In this document: in pieces, positions 21,073-33,016 of the stretch | Position numbering within the stretch: position 1 is the stretch's first letter | Layout: every line of letters starts with the position of its first letter | NCBI GenBank assembly: GCA_001599595.1 | Contig: BCHH01000009.1 | Coordinates: 1,339,774 to 1,403,773 of the forward strand | Reading direction: 5' to 3' | Length of the DNA stretch: 64,000 bases | Source of the DNA: Beverwykella pulmonaria | Taxonomy: Eukaryota > Ascomycota > Dothideomycetes > Pleosporales > Melanommataceae | Notes under the pieces: model-generated | Told to the model about the DNA's origin: nothing | Database searches by the model: none | The model's input: the letters and a program-made list of their open reading frames with translations, nothing else | Position numbers and translations under genes: made by a program

Positions 21073-24000
21073 ATGTCTTCTACCGAACCCATTCTTCGAG
21101 GAAAATCCGACTGGGAGCACTGGATCTTTGTGGTCAAGCGAGTCGCTCAATCAGGAGGCGTATGGGATTATCTCAACCCCGAACAGCCTTATCGTCCTCT
21201 CAACAAGCCTGAGAAACCTCCTCGTCCAACTGCCGTTCCTAATGCTGCTGGAACTGCTTCTATCCAACCTACGCAGGGAGAGCTCACGCTATACAGTCAG
21301 GATATGAGCGCATATTACAAAGATATCAAAGAGTATCAGCGATTGCAAGATAAGTTAGGACAAGTTGGATCCCACATTGCTAAAACAATTCATCAGGATC
21401 TCATCTACTATATCTAAGACAAAGACGCTGTATACGATCAGCTCAAGGCGTTGGAAAAGCACTACTCACCTACGAGCTAGGATCAGAAATATCAAGTTCA
21501 ACAAGCGTACGAAACAGTTAAGATCCTGCATGCCTGCTGAACGAATATTGAGGACTGGTGCGACGCCTTTCTTGCTGCCTACAATCGCGCAAAACTACTC
21601 AAGCTGCCACAAGCACACGGCTTTCAACCTCACCACGATCTACTGCGAGCAATCAATTAGGTCAATCTAGGATATGCCGCTAGTATATCGCGCGAAATCT
21701 TCACCGCTGAGAAAGCCTGGGATGCAAACCCTGACGCTCTGATACTAGACTCTGTTCAGCTGTCAACTGTTGCCGCTGAATATCTGCAATACTATTGTGC
21801 CACACAATTAAAGAAAACCAATATACATAGGGGAGCATTTGGAGCGAAGCTGAACGGTGAAGAATCTCCATACAACAAGAAAAGAGCTAGGAACAGTAGT
21901 GATCTACTAAAGCCGTGCCTGTGTAGTAATATACACTACTGGGGCTAATGTCCCTACATTATTACATTGCTGAGACTAAGAGGATTTGTCAAAGACCCTA
22001 AAAAAGCCAAGAAAGTTGCTGATTATGAGGCTACAGACAAGAAAGGCATACTAAACAAGGTCCACAACAGGCAGAAGTGATTCAAGAAGCGCTATAGCAA
22101 GGGTAATGACAAGAAGGACGAATCTGATACAATAGAGATAGATGCTGGAGACAACCCTGCTTAGCCACTAATACCACATGCATTTGCAGTATTTTTGTTA
22201 GTGTTTAGCCCTTAATTGCATTAATCGCATCAATTGGAGCAGTACCCACTCCTCCACTCATGGACCTTGGATCCAGCCACTAATATCCACATTTGCAACA
22301 ACCTAGCCAAATTCTAATAGGTGGCACCAGCAGCTGACAATGATATTGTACTTGCTGGCAATGCCAAGATATCTATTTAGGCATGGGGAGAAGTGATGAT
22401 ACCCCTATCAACGCTGAAAGGCATTAAATCAACAACGCTCAAGTGAGTAGCGCTAATTCCGTCCTTCTTCACCAACCTTGTCTTACTATTACGCCTTGTA
22501 TTATTGAATGTCCACTTTAACTCTGGCCGCAATACCCTGTATTAGCTGACAGGATCAACCTAGGAAGACATCGCGCACCTTACCTGATATGGTGGTCACT
22601 GGCTTGTCGTGCACTGTACTAAGGCTATAACACCTTATCCTTATCAGCCACCTTAGCTATTCGCATATGCAACCACTAATTGTTGACCACAGTACTCCGC
22701 GCAGCCGCTTTAACCTTAGGCACTCACCAAGCCTTAGCTACATGTCTTGATGGCACACGCAGGCAGTGATGCAATCAACCACCTGTCCAACAACGTTATT
22801 AGTATTGACCTACCTAAGGGATCTGCTCCTTGTACCATCAACTGTGAAGAATGCTTGCAAAATAAGGCCTACAAAATTATATCTCAACACATTAGACATG
22901 AGAGAGGTGCATCACGTCTATTTGAAACAGTTGCTATCAACATTATTAAACTTAATGCCCCTAGTTACAATGGTCATTAATATGTGTTCTATAGATTTGA
23001 CCTATTCACGAAGTTCAATTTTGTATATACAATGCCCTGACGCGATAAAGAAGCACTGCTTGATATCCTTATACAACTAGATTAAACTATTAAACGCGAG
23101 TTTAATACTACTGTCACATTTATAATTATAGATGATGAGAGAGGATATAGTCTTAATAACAACTTAGTTTATGCATATTGCGCAGCACACGGTATTAACT
23201 TTTAGATTAGAGCACCTTATACTAAGGAGCAAAACGGTTCCGCAGAACGCTCAGGAAAGAATCTGATTGAAAAATCGCGATCTATGAAAGGCACATTAAA
23301 CCTACTACTAGCACTTAGCCCTGAAATCTATGTAACAGCAGGATATATACTTAATTAAACGCTGACAAAAGCATTAGGCTGGAAGACTCTATTTGAGGTG
23401 GCATATAACAAGAAGCCTTCAATTGCTCACCTTTGTATATATAGCTGTCGCGCATATGCACTTTGTACACAGATACCTAGAGGCGACAAATTGACACCAC
23501 GTGCTTTGATTGGATATCTTGTTGGTTATGACTCTTCAAACATATACTAAATATGGCTGCTGAAAGCTAGGAGCAGAGCACACTAAGGAAAGGTCATCTA
23601 AACGCGAGATGTTACTTTCAAGGAGGATCTATTCTATGATCACCGCGATGATTCTGATATACTACTCTGAGGGCAAGAACTAGAGGATATCTTACAAACA
23701 CTTTACATGCTACCACTTTGAAACCTAGAAGAATTGTCTGAATTAGAATCTGAACACAAGCCTAATTAACCTGCTAATCCTCATTAATCTGATTAACCTT
23801 CCTATCACTATTAATTTGATCACCTGATTGATTAGAATTGAATTAATTAGTTGAGCCAAAACAAATCACATGATCAGCTATCTCATCTACCAACTCCTGA
23901 TAGCTTGATATTACTATCACTAAATATCACTCCTGATTCGCACACACAGTCATCAACTACACGGTCATCAACTGTTTAGTTGACTACCTCTGAAACAAGC

Positions 24001-25884
24001 GACGCTCGTCAACTACACAATGAAGAAATGGCCGCTGTATCTACCTCTGCTGCCTCTACCGCCACTTCTACTAGAAAGCGCAAGAGACAAGATTTAACTA
24101 ACTTAAATGCAGCACAAAATCGCGAACTTATTAATAGCAACCTGCGACAATCTCATATCCTTCTGCAAGGATCCACTAGAACCAGGAAACTGTTGCAAAG
24201 GAATAGCAGCTTTTATATCACTAAGTACTAGTCAACCTTCGTCGCCGCCCTATTAAAAGGAACTAAAACATGATTTTATTAAAGCCAGCTGCCATTAGAG
24301 CCAATATCCTACAAGGAGGTGATGAAGCTACCTTATCCACACAACTAAGGATTCCTAGCAGCTGCTTAACGCAAGATTAGCACAATCTGGCGCAAAGGGA
24401 CATACACAAAGATAGCATGGAAAGACTTTAATGCCAATGATTACAAAGTTCTCCTAATAATGTGGAGATTTACACACAAGCTTGACAGTAAAGGATATCT
24501 TACTAATTACAAAGCTAGGATCTGTGTGCGCGGCGACCTCTAGACTACCGCCAAAGACACATATACAGCCACATTAGCCATTTGAACCTTCTAAGCTGTG
24601 ATGGCTATTGCAGCTCACTTTAATCTGGAGATGAGGCACTACGACGCTGTCAACGCGTTTACCAACGCTTGATTAGAAACGCCTGTCTATTGCCACGCAC
24701 TAGACGGCTTCTCTGACCCTGACCACCTATAGGAGCTGCACCGCGCGCTATATGGCCTCAAGATATTACCACTGCTATAGTACAAGGACCTTACCAAGTC
24801 GCTCAAGGAGCTAGGACTTGAAGAAGTCAAAGAAGCTCCGTGCCTGTGGATGAACGACAAGCTACTGGTATTTTTCTACGTGGATGATATTGTTGTCCTT
24901 GTCAAACTAGGTTATACACAAGTCATTGAACAGTTTGAACAAAAGCTCCTGCAGTAATATAAGATTAGATGCCTAGGAGAATTGACTACCTTCTGCAGAA
25001 TTCAAATTCAACGCGACTGAGAAGCGGGAAAGATATGGCTATCACAAGCTGCTTATGTTGACAAACTAGTGCTCAAATTCCTGCTACTAAAGCCTATTAA
25101 AGCTTCAACACTACTACTGCTCAAGGAACTGCTTCTGTCACTAAAACAGACAGAAAATGAAGCTAATATCACTCACTATGGTCAGCTAGTTGGATCAATT
25201 GGACACGCTGCGGAAGTTACTTGGCCCAATATTGCAAAAGCATATTCCAAGCTTGCCAAATTCTTGATCAATCTGTTGCAACAACATATCAACACCGCAT
25301 ATTATGTGATTGCATACCTTGGTCAGACACGTGATTAGTCACTGTGCTATAATGCATTAGTATCAACCAACTCAGCCTATATTGCTGACTGTGAAGAACC
25401 TGACTTCTTTGGAGCATCAGACGCATTATATGCTAATCACAAGGCCACGCGCAAAAGCTCACAAGGTTATATCTTCTTCCTATTTGGCGGTCCTATTGAC
25501 TGGAAAGCGACGTTGCAACGCTGTGTCACCAAATCAACCACTGAATCTGAATTGATCGCTGCATCATCAGCTGGCACTAAGTTGATATGGTGGTGGAGAC
25601 TATTCAAATCCATTAGATTTGAGCTTGACAATGAGCAACTGCTATACTGCGACAATCAACAAACAATTAGGTTGCTGAAAGAAGCTTCTCCGCGACTCAA
25701 AACCAAACTACGACATGTTGATATCTATCACTACTGGCTTCGTCAAGAGGTTCAAAACAATCAAATCAATATCGCATATATACAGACCAATAGTCAACCA
25801 GCTGACGGTCTTACAAAGCTGTTGCTGAGACAAAGGCATGAACACTGGGTGTCACTTCTTCACTTTGAGGATTTCCNATNATAA
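21073..25884 (+). pseudogene. Copia gag-pol polyprotein, single frame with ~50 stop codons
   Basis: The frame opens MSSTEPILRGKSDWEHWIF (gag start) and stays in the same phase for 4.8 kb. Along the way: an integrase core region (APYTKEQNGSAERSG near 23210-23260), an RT region with FFYVDDIVVLV near 24870-24905, and an RNase H end (TTESELIAASSAGTKLIW near 25540-25590; the ADGLTKLL motif near 25803). About fifty in-frame TAA/TAG/TGA codons interrupt it, falling where Gln, Arg or Trp would fit. No net frameshift exists from start to end, because the open pieces at 21073, 22747, 23980, 25069 and 25513 are all in one phase. The element cannot make its own proteins. Confidence 0.88.
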
Positions 25885-26131
25885 TTATTCTGTGTATCTC
25901 TTTATTTTGTATTCTTCTACTGTACATTGCTGTNAATTCTTGTAAACGGCTATTTCAAACCTCCAACCTCCATACAGAACACACGAAGCACAAATATGAT
26001 CGCCCCATCTGGAACTGCACCAGCAGTGGTTGACAAGCCTGTATTACAGCAGGACAGACCCACAAATATGCAGCTCTGCCTGAGAAAGGTAGAGGATGGC
26101 CTTCGATCGCTCCAGCTTTAAAGTTCAAAAC

Positions 26132-26142
26132 TGAGGGGGGTG
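26132..26142 (+). promoter_or_regulatory. Polypurine tract of the Copia element
   Basis: tgaggggggtg sits directly before the 3' LTR, the expected position and composition for the plus-strand primer. Confidence 0.7.
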
Positions 26143-26275
26143 TGTAAGCCGAGGACACCATAATGTCACGTGGATATGCCACTGACTAATCAGTCCGTCA
26201 TATATATATATCAGCTGTACATACATCACATACAATACACATCTTGACACCTCTTCCTCCGCCCTCCAGCTTACA
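26143..26275 (+). repeat. 3' LTR of the Copia element
   Basis: Same 133 bases as the copy at 20855, followed by the AGAGA target duplication and then sequence that continues the pre-insertion DNA. Confidence 0.93.
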
Positions 26276-26569
26276 AGAGAAGACCAGTACAAGGTCCACC
26301 GTAAAATCCTTCAAGTAGCCACATTCAACGTCTATCTTCTTTTTGCCCATAACACTTACCACTCGTGCTCCAAACAAACACTTAATGTCGCGATCAAACA
26401 CCAGCTCGTTCGTCATGCGCGCAACGAACTCAACCTCCCTGTTGATCTCAAAGTATACCTGAATCGGAAGAGCGTTGAACTGCACATACCTACTCGATGA
26501 CCCGTGATTCACCGTATACATCGACGACGTCACCATAAACTCCCCCTTGAACACCGTAGCCTCCTGCAA

Positions 26570-28110
26570 CGGTTTGTGTAGGCCACTCTTACACTTGGCC
26601 GTCCAAATGGCTTGCCTACTCCGGCGGCGAGTCGAAAGTTGAATAAACTTCGATCGTTCGAACGAAGCATGCACCCGCCCCTGGACCGGGCAACACTGCA
26701 AGCTGCCTGTTCCAAAGATCTCTTCTGTTCCTTGATTTTCCACAGATCCCACGCTTGCTGGAAGTCGTCTTTCTTGACCTCAGAGGTTCATCCGCTGACG
26801 TTGCTGGCCCTTTCGTCGTGTGCAATATCAGTAGGACCCAATATAATCGTGAGGAAAGGAGAGCAAACCGTGACATATCGGCTTACGATACCCACGAAAA
26901 TGAGGCACCCATGAGATGATATGTATTATAATCTGGATTACCGCCGTAATTTCCATTATTGGTTGCCAGTCCGTCGAGTTGATTAGGCGAATACACATAG
27001 TTCGCCCTGTTTGTACGGCAACTATTGATAGTTAGGTCCCACGCGGTGCCGCGCCGCATCGGGGTAGCTGAACATGCGTGTTTCTAGCATTACATCCGCG
27101 GACAGACCAGTTCCAGATACGGGGGTAGAAGGAGAGAATGGTACCTGTTCAATGTCGGCGAAGTAGTTGTCCGGGTTTTTTCTGAGAGTCAACTTGCCAA
27201 CGGGAAGTCCTTATGTGGCCAGATCTTGGTCGCGTCTAGAATATTCCACCTATACCCTCTGTCCTCCTTCGGCTCATGATCTGCGAATACATCGTCCAGG
27301 TTGGGAAATTCCCACTCTCTATTGCGTTATACAAGTCCTTGGCGTGGTAATCTGGTTCTTCGCCCGCCATTCGCCCCGCTTCTTCAGCGCTGAGCGTCTT
27401 GTTGTTATCATCAGGTTTGAAGTGGATTTTTATGTACTTGAACGTGCCGTCTTCGAGTTTCCCGAACTTCAAAAGTATGCGCGCCGTATCCGTTGATGCT
27501 ACGAACAGAGGTCCGTATACCACGATTGCCGAAAAGATATATCAGACAGTGTGCACTTTCCTGGTTGTTATCATGGAAGTTCTAGAACATGGTGGCATCT
27601 GGGACATTTTTTTGCGAATGGCGTTTGTGCAATCGATTCAGGGATGGAAACTTGATAAGATCACGAATGAAGAAGACGGGGGAGTCATGACCGACAATGT
27701 CGTAGTTACCTTTTTCCGTGAACACTTTCATGGCTTATCCGCGGACATTGTAGACTGTATCGGAACTGCCCTTCTCTCCACCAATTGTGGATATCCTTAT
27801 GAGCACTTTTGTCTTTTGGCCAACCTCGCTGAGGAAATTGACAGAAGTGATGTGAGTGATGTCATGGGCGCATTCAAACTCCCCAAAGGCACCAGCCACT
27901 TTGGATTGGACGAATCGAGTGGATGTTAGGATCCCTTTTGGGGCCATAGTAGACAGAACATGCCTTTCAGGCATTTTTTCTCTGAGAAAGTGCGCCAGAG
28001 TCTCGATAAGCTGCGTGTCCTGCAACAGAGCGAGACCGCTGAGGCGTAGTGGAGATCTACGCAGTACGGTGGATGTAGTCGGATCTTGGACAGTACGACT
28101 TGGTACAATT
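26570..28110 (-). pseudogene. Catalase, multiply broken
   Basis: The minus strand carries catalase blocks in the right order. They are LLQDTQLIETLAHF (near 28020), AGAFGEFECAHDITHITSV (near 27860), then DSPVFFIRD and KFPSLNRLHKRH (near 27640), YIKIHFKPDDNNKTLSAEEA with PDYHAKDLYNAIESGNFP (27300-27430), NIEQVPFSPS (near 27150), NYVYSPNQLDGL (near 26980) and a tail around DDFQQAWDLW (near 26740). Frames change several times, and TAA, TAG and TGA stops fall inside the blocks (for example a TAG where Trp is expected near 27585). The segment with the distal His is disrupted by intron-like sequence. Functional catalases detoxify H2O2 with haem; this copy cannot. The stretch 26281-26560 holds an open frame of unknown family that runs into the Copia LTR. 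Confidence 0.8.
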
Positions 28111-28998
28111 TTAACAACGGCTCAGATGAAGTGCGAAGAACCGAAAGATATCCGGGGCATTTACCTTCAGCGAGTGCTAGACTATGGGTTTCGTTGCTTG
28201 CCGAAGACCATTACCCCACAATTCACTATGTAACGCCTGAAATGCCTCAGTTCTGTATGACGACGAGTAAGTAGGATGCGACAAATGATTGCATGAAACT
28301 GAGCCCACGAAGTTTGTGCACGTATTCTCGGATGCACACGGGCGCGCACTAGACCTACGGCATTGAAAGTCAAATTTCGAGGCATCGGAACTGTAACTTG
28401 AGCCGGAAGATTGATGATTATACAATGACATGCTGCGATGGATGCTCGAGCAGTGAAGTTGAGTGGATACTGATTTCTGGAGATTGCTCGGACGCTCGCA
28501 CCCGTATCGCGCCCGAACCATCAGCGAAATTTGCTTTTGAAGTAGCGGTGTGGTTAGTAACCTGAACTAATGTCCTTGTCATTTCGATCGTCCTACGGAT
28601 ATTCCTGTCGTCAAATTCTTCATCGAAGTTGTACTAAGATGTCGCCCAAGAAAGAATGATGCAGCCAACGGGATACCCATCCAGGTAAATGTTCATGGCA
28701 GGAAACCTGTCAAAGAAATGGCAGAAATGTTCCCCATCTCGAGCATTCAAAGAAGAAATCGCTGCAGATCCTTCTCGTATTCTTCTGGGCACATGCGGGG
28801 TCTAGAAGTCATCTGCATACCCACGTGCACTCGAGTTCTGGGGTTCTCATCCCCTTCGACGGGGAAGGCGAAAACGCCGCATTCCTGCACTCCACTCCCA
28901 GCCGCCTGCATCTCTGGATAGTAAGTTTCGCCAGCTGAACAGCCTCGCATCGGCTTTTAAGCTCGCAGAACTGGTACCGCCCCTCTGCTTAAGTTCAG
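28111..28998. other. Intergenic, catalase relic to lyase gene
   Basis: No gene was recognised. The right part is the presumed promoter and leader of the aromatic amino-acid lyase, whose best start is the ATG at 28999. Confidence 0.4.
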
Positions 28999-31126
28999 AT
29001 GGCAGCCGGTGAATTTAGCCGGCGCTTCGTGTCCCACTGGCGAGAATTGAACTCGCGCCTTCAGTCCCACGACAAAACGGTTCTAATTGATGGACACAGC
29101 CTATCTTTGGCTTCAGTTATTGCGTCTGCAAGGTGTGTAAGCACGTGACAGATGAGCTTCCAGATCATCAGTGTTAACGGACAGCAGGTACGGACAGGAG
29201 GCCACAATCGGCGAAAAGTCGTTAGAGATTAGTGCCCAGAGCGCTAAGCAGGTGCAAAGAAACTCACAAGATGAGGAATCTCTGTATGGTAGGAAAGGTC
29301 ACGTTGTTTCCTCTGGCATGCATTGCGGAGTCCTCTCAGGAGACATCGGCTTCGAAAATTCGCGTGTATCATCCACGTTTTCCTCGTCCATACCTCTGGC
29401 CGAACCTATCGAGTCGACATCGATGCCAGAGTCCTGGGTTCGAGCGGCAATGTTGATTCGCGTAAACTCTCTCGCCCATGGTGCATCAGGGGTCCGACCA
29501 ATACTTCTGCAGCGAATCCTTCAATTGCTCAATCTCGATATCGTCCCCAGAATCCCTCTACGTGGCAGTATCTCAGCATCAGGTGATCCAAGTTCTTTGT
29601 CCTATATTGGAGGCGTAATGCAAGGAAAGCCCGCTGTGCAAGCTTGGGTTGGAGATCGAATTCAGGGTGGTCGAAGACTTGTACCTGGCGACGAAGCACT
29701 CCACTTCGCCGAACTCAAGCCAATCAACATTCGTGCTAGCGAAAGTTTCGCGATTGTCAACGGAACGGCAATATCAGCGGGCATAGCGAGTTTGGCGTTA
29801 CACGAAACGATCTGTCTCGCAGCTATGGCACAAGCGTTGACCTCCATGTCTGTGGAAGCGCTGTGTGGGACCGACGAGAGCTTCCACCCTTTCATCAGCC
29901 ATGTTCAACCCAATCCCGGGCAAGTTGAATGTGCCGCTAACCTACGAGGTTTCCTTCAAGGATCCAGACTCATTGTCGAGAATGCTAGCCCAGAGGGAAG
30001 CACTGGATCTGATCGATACGCAATCCGGACTGCCCCCCAATGGATTGGTCCTGTACTGGAGGACCTTCTACTCTCACACTCTCAGATTCTGGTTGAGATG
30101 AATTCGGCTACAGACAACCCCCTGATAGATCCATCGGGAAAGACATTACACGGGGGCAACTTTCAGGCCAAAGCCATCACATCCGCAATGGAGAAGGTAC
30201 GACAGAGCTGCCAAAGCCTGGGCCAGATCCTGTTCGCGCAATGCACCGAGCTCATGAACCCATCTATGAGCAAAGGTCTCTCACCGAATCTAATTGTCGA
30301 CGAACCAAGCCAGTCGTCGATGTGGCAGGGAACAGACATCCTGATTGCAGCATTGCAGTCAGAACTCGGCTTTCTATCCAATCCAGTCGGCACCCACGTC
30401 CAATTTGCTGCAAGTGGGACTCAGGCTATCAACTCCCTGGCACTGATATCCGGACGATACACGCTGACAGCTGTTGATGTACTGACGCAGCTCGCAGCGA
30501 CCCACCTGGTCGCCCTTTGCCAGGCACTCGACCTTCGGGCTCTGCACATCCAGTTTCTTTACGCGCTAGCACCCAAGTTCAAGGCGTTAACGCGCCGATG
30601 TCTTAGCGAATGTCTCGAAGATGTAGAGCCCGGCAGCGAAGGTGGCGGCGCAGAAACCGCCTACGATCTTTGGGTCAAGCTGTCTGAACACATAAATCGC
30701 AGCACGCAAATGGATTCGGCGCTTCGATACGGTACTGCAATGGACTTTCTGCAGACGAGACTGCTCCGCGAGGTTCCAGCGAGCCAAAAGGCGCTCGAAG
30801 CGGTGCAGCGATGGAATACAGACTGTGTAAATGAAGCGCTGGAGACTGATAGAGTGGTGAAAGCGAGGTATCTGGATTTCCCAGACGCGACGCCGGTTCT
30901 GGGGGTTGCGGCTAGGAGGTTGTATACGTATGTAAGGCGGACATTGGAGATTCCGTTCTTTGGGGAGGAGTATATGAGAGTTGCGGAGTGGGATGACAGT
31001 ACGAGCGCGTCCTCGAGGTACAAATATAAATCGATGGGCGCGATGATATCAACTGTGTATGAGGCGATGAAGAATGGTGCGTTGCACTCTGAAGTTGTGG
31101 AGTGCTTCAAGGAGGTGTCAGGTTGA
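28999..31126 (+). CDS. Aromatic amino-acid ammonia-lyase (PAL/HAL family)
   Basis: Exon 28999-29132 (MAAGEFSRRFVSHWRELN, then DKTVLIDGHSLSLASVIAS) splices to 29188-31126, giving 690 residues. The self-cyclising Ala-Ser-Gly that forms the MIO cofactor is present (SISASGD near residues 172-178). So are NSLAHGASGVR, YAIRTAPQWIGP, NSATDNPLID and a C-terminal helical shielding domain. The family deaminates Phe (or Tyr/His) to the aryl-acrylate. Odd points: the downstream consensus reads GDPSSLSYIGG rather than the usual GDLxPLSYI. The inner Tyr loop, normally YGVxTGFGGSAD, reads SLYGRKGH with about 20 residues apparently lost. A 51-base in-frame intron-like stretch (29291-29341) could alter that region. 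Activity is therefore uncertain. The frame is otherwise open, so it is scored as a gene. Confidence 0.85.
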
Positions 31127-31261
31127 AGAAGTGATATTCCAGCAATGGAGGTTAGTTCAACACCAGGCTACCATAATTATTAATGAGTCACTTTAGTCTT
31201 GCACTACATTTTGCTAAAGTAGACCTAAGGAAGACTAGTTACTTCGTATATATAACGTTAT

Positions 31262-33016
31262 TTATATATTTTTCCCCTTTATCTCTTTCTCCTCACAAAT
31301 TATATCACTTTCCCCATTTTCGATATCATCCACCTGCTTCCGCTTGTCCTCCAATCCAAATTCCGTAGTATGCTCTTTTCTTAGCTCTACATGTTTCTCC
31401 AGCGGTACACACATCAGCCCCAAGAGCGCCAGCGCCATCATCACCAGCCAAACCACCCTCAGCCCCTTAACATACACCTCGACCACCTGACCCTTGGTCG
31501 CTTTATCTCCAAGTCCTTTAACTCCCTGCCCACTTGCTGCAAACGCATATGCCGCCCCATCCTTGAGCATGTCCCTGACCTTCCCACTATTTACCAAGTA
31601 CAAATGAGCATCCACCTGCCCGTTGAACACGACCCCGGATATCGTGATGCCCCAGACGAACCCAAAGGACCTGATAAAGGAATATGTCGCCGTTGCAACT
31701 GCGACATCGGCCTCGTCCAGTGCCGCAAGAGTGCTAGGTAGGGTGGCTACAAATATCAGCGCTACTCCTGCACTGGGGATGATTTGGAACCAGATCCAGG
31801 CAGCACGCGATGAGTCTATATTGAGCGTGGAGAGAAGCCCAGAGCCCAGAGCCAGTAGCACAAAGGCTGTATAGTGAAGAGGAATGTACCGCCCATATTT
31901 AGAGAGGAGCGCGCCTCCAGCGCCAGCAAAAGGCATAATAGCCAAAGTGAAGGGGAGGTAGTAGACTCCAGAGAGTACTGGGGAGGCGAGCTTGACTGCC
32001 TGGAAATAAAGGGGCAGAAAGTAAGCCATGGATTGCATGATTATGGAGCAAAGGAAGATGAGGAGGTATCCAGTGGCTGATGTGCGGTTCGAGAATAAAC
32101 GAGATGGTGTGCTGGGATTTGGACAGAGAGAGGGCGTTGCTTGGTGAACGTGGTAGAGCATCCAGCCTAGAACACCGAGAATAAGGGGAATGATTGTGCG
32201 CCAGGAGGACCATGGGTGCTGGACGCCGCCGTTGATCAGGGCGAGGAAGAGCGAGATCATGGACGGGACAAAGATAAGAGCACCAAGGAAGTCGACACGT
32301 TTGAGGGCGTGGATCCAGGTGGGGCTGCGCGTGTATTTTACTTTGAGCAGAAGAACCATGACGAGGAGACCGAATATGGATATGGGCAGATTTATGTAAA
32401 AGATCCAGCGCCAATTGTAAGTACTTAGCGCACCGCCCACAATGGGGCCGATGGTAGAGCCTATACCGGCGGATGAGAGGACAGCACTCAGGTAGGGTCC
32501 ACGATGGCGAGGAGGCACAATATCGCAGATAATGATGTCGGACAATACATAGAGTCCAGCAGCACCGAGCCCTTGCACCGTTCGCCCAGCAATGAGCATA
32601 ACGGGACTATGGGCACCACCTGATAGACCACTACCGAGCGCGAATAGCGCAATTGCGAAGAGAAACGGATTCCGACGGCCGAAGATATTCGCCATTTGGC
32701 CGAAAAGAGGCTGAGGTACTGTTGATGAGAAGATGAAGCATTGTGCAACCCAAACGTAAAGTTGATCACCGCCGCCCCCAATTTCGCGCACAATGGTCGG
32801 GAGAGAGGTTGTGATTATTGTGCCGTCTAGCGCAGAAATAAAGGAGAAGAGGCAGAGTACGAAGAAAATACACCACACCGACCAGGAGTGCTTAAACGGT
32901 GGTTCTTCAATGTAATCTTTTCCCTCGTCTTTGCTGTGAATGGTGGGCCGCGATCCATTGCGTACCTGTGGGATATTCGCTGGGGTGGTCGTCATCACAA
33001 CAGAGGTTGCAGTCAT
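31262..33016 (-). CDS. Major facilitator transporter, DHA2 (14-TM) drug:H+ antiporter type
   Basis: A single exon of 584 residues. About 14 hydrophobic spans follow a ~45-residue polar N-terminus. Family marks: SALDGTIITTSLPTI in TM1, GQMANIFGRRN (motif A loop), GRTVQGLGAAGLYVLSD, and GSTIGPIVGGALS (antiporter motif C in TM5). The tail is Lys/Glu-rich and cytosolic. Such proteins export toxins and secondary metabolites. The stop lies 135 bases from the convergent lyase gene, a spacing often seen in fungal metabolic clusters. The substrate is unknown. Confidence 0.93.
   Translation of the reverse strand: MTATSVVMTTTPANIPQVRNGSRPTIHSKDEGKDYIEEPPFKHSWSVWCIFFVLCLFSFISALDGTIITTSLPTIVREIGGGGDQLYVWVAQCFIFSSTVPQPLFGQMANIFGRRNPFLFAIALFALGSGLSGGAHSPVMLIAGRTVQGLGAAGLYVLSDIIICDIVPPRHRGPYLSAVLSSAGIGSTIGPIVGGALSTYNWRWIFYINLPISIFGLLVMVLLLKVKYTRSPTWIHALKRVDFLGALIFVPSMISLFLALINGGVQHPWSSWRTIIPLILGVLGWMLYHVHQATPSLCPNPSTPSRLFSNRTSATGYLLIFLCSIIMQSMAYFLPLYFQAVKLASPVLSGVYYLPFTLAIMPFAGAGGALLSKYGRYIPLHYTAFVLLALGSGLLSTLNIDSSRAAWIWFQIIPSAGVALIFVATLPSTLAALDEADVAVATATYSFIRSFGFVWGITISGVVFNGQVDAHLYLVNSGKVRDMLKDGAAYAFAASGQGVKGLGDKATKGQVVEVYVKGLRVVWLVMMALALLGLMCVPLEKHVELRKEHTTEFGLEDKRKQVDDIENGESDIICEEKEIKGKNI

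Larger units (their letters stand above)
20850..26280 (+). mobile_element. Ty1/Copia LTR retrotransposon, full length, coding capacity lost
   Basis: Two identical-looking 133-base LTRs (20855-20987 and 26143-26275), each TGTAAG...CTTACA, flank 5.2 kb. A 5-base direct repeat AGAGA lies on both outer sides (20850-20854, 26276-26280), so this is one clean insertion event. Inside are a primer site directly at the LTR, a gag-integrase-RT-RNaseH order typical of Copia in a single frame, and a purine tract before the 3' LTR. Three ambiguous bases (N at 25877, 25880 and 25934) suggest assembly trouble from other copies. A reverse-oriented solo LTR of the same family lies at 51390. Confidence 0.92.

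Noticed and set aside
21073..25884. Stop-codon reassignment or programmed readthrough in the Copia frame.
   Set aside because: All three stop codons occur, in about fifty places, while neighbouring host genes use them normally as terminators; mutation is the simpler reading.
27399..27929. 176-residue open frame on the plus strand.
   Set aside because: It is antisense to the catalase remnant, whose minus-strand blocks are clearly recognisable; the plus frame has no family pattern.
29030..29065. tRNA-like T-arm on the minus strand (gcgagttcaattctcgc).
   Set aside because: No matching acceptor stem or anticodon arm can be folded, and the stretch is coding on the plus strand in exon 1 of the ammonia-lyase (HWRELNSRLQSHDK).
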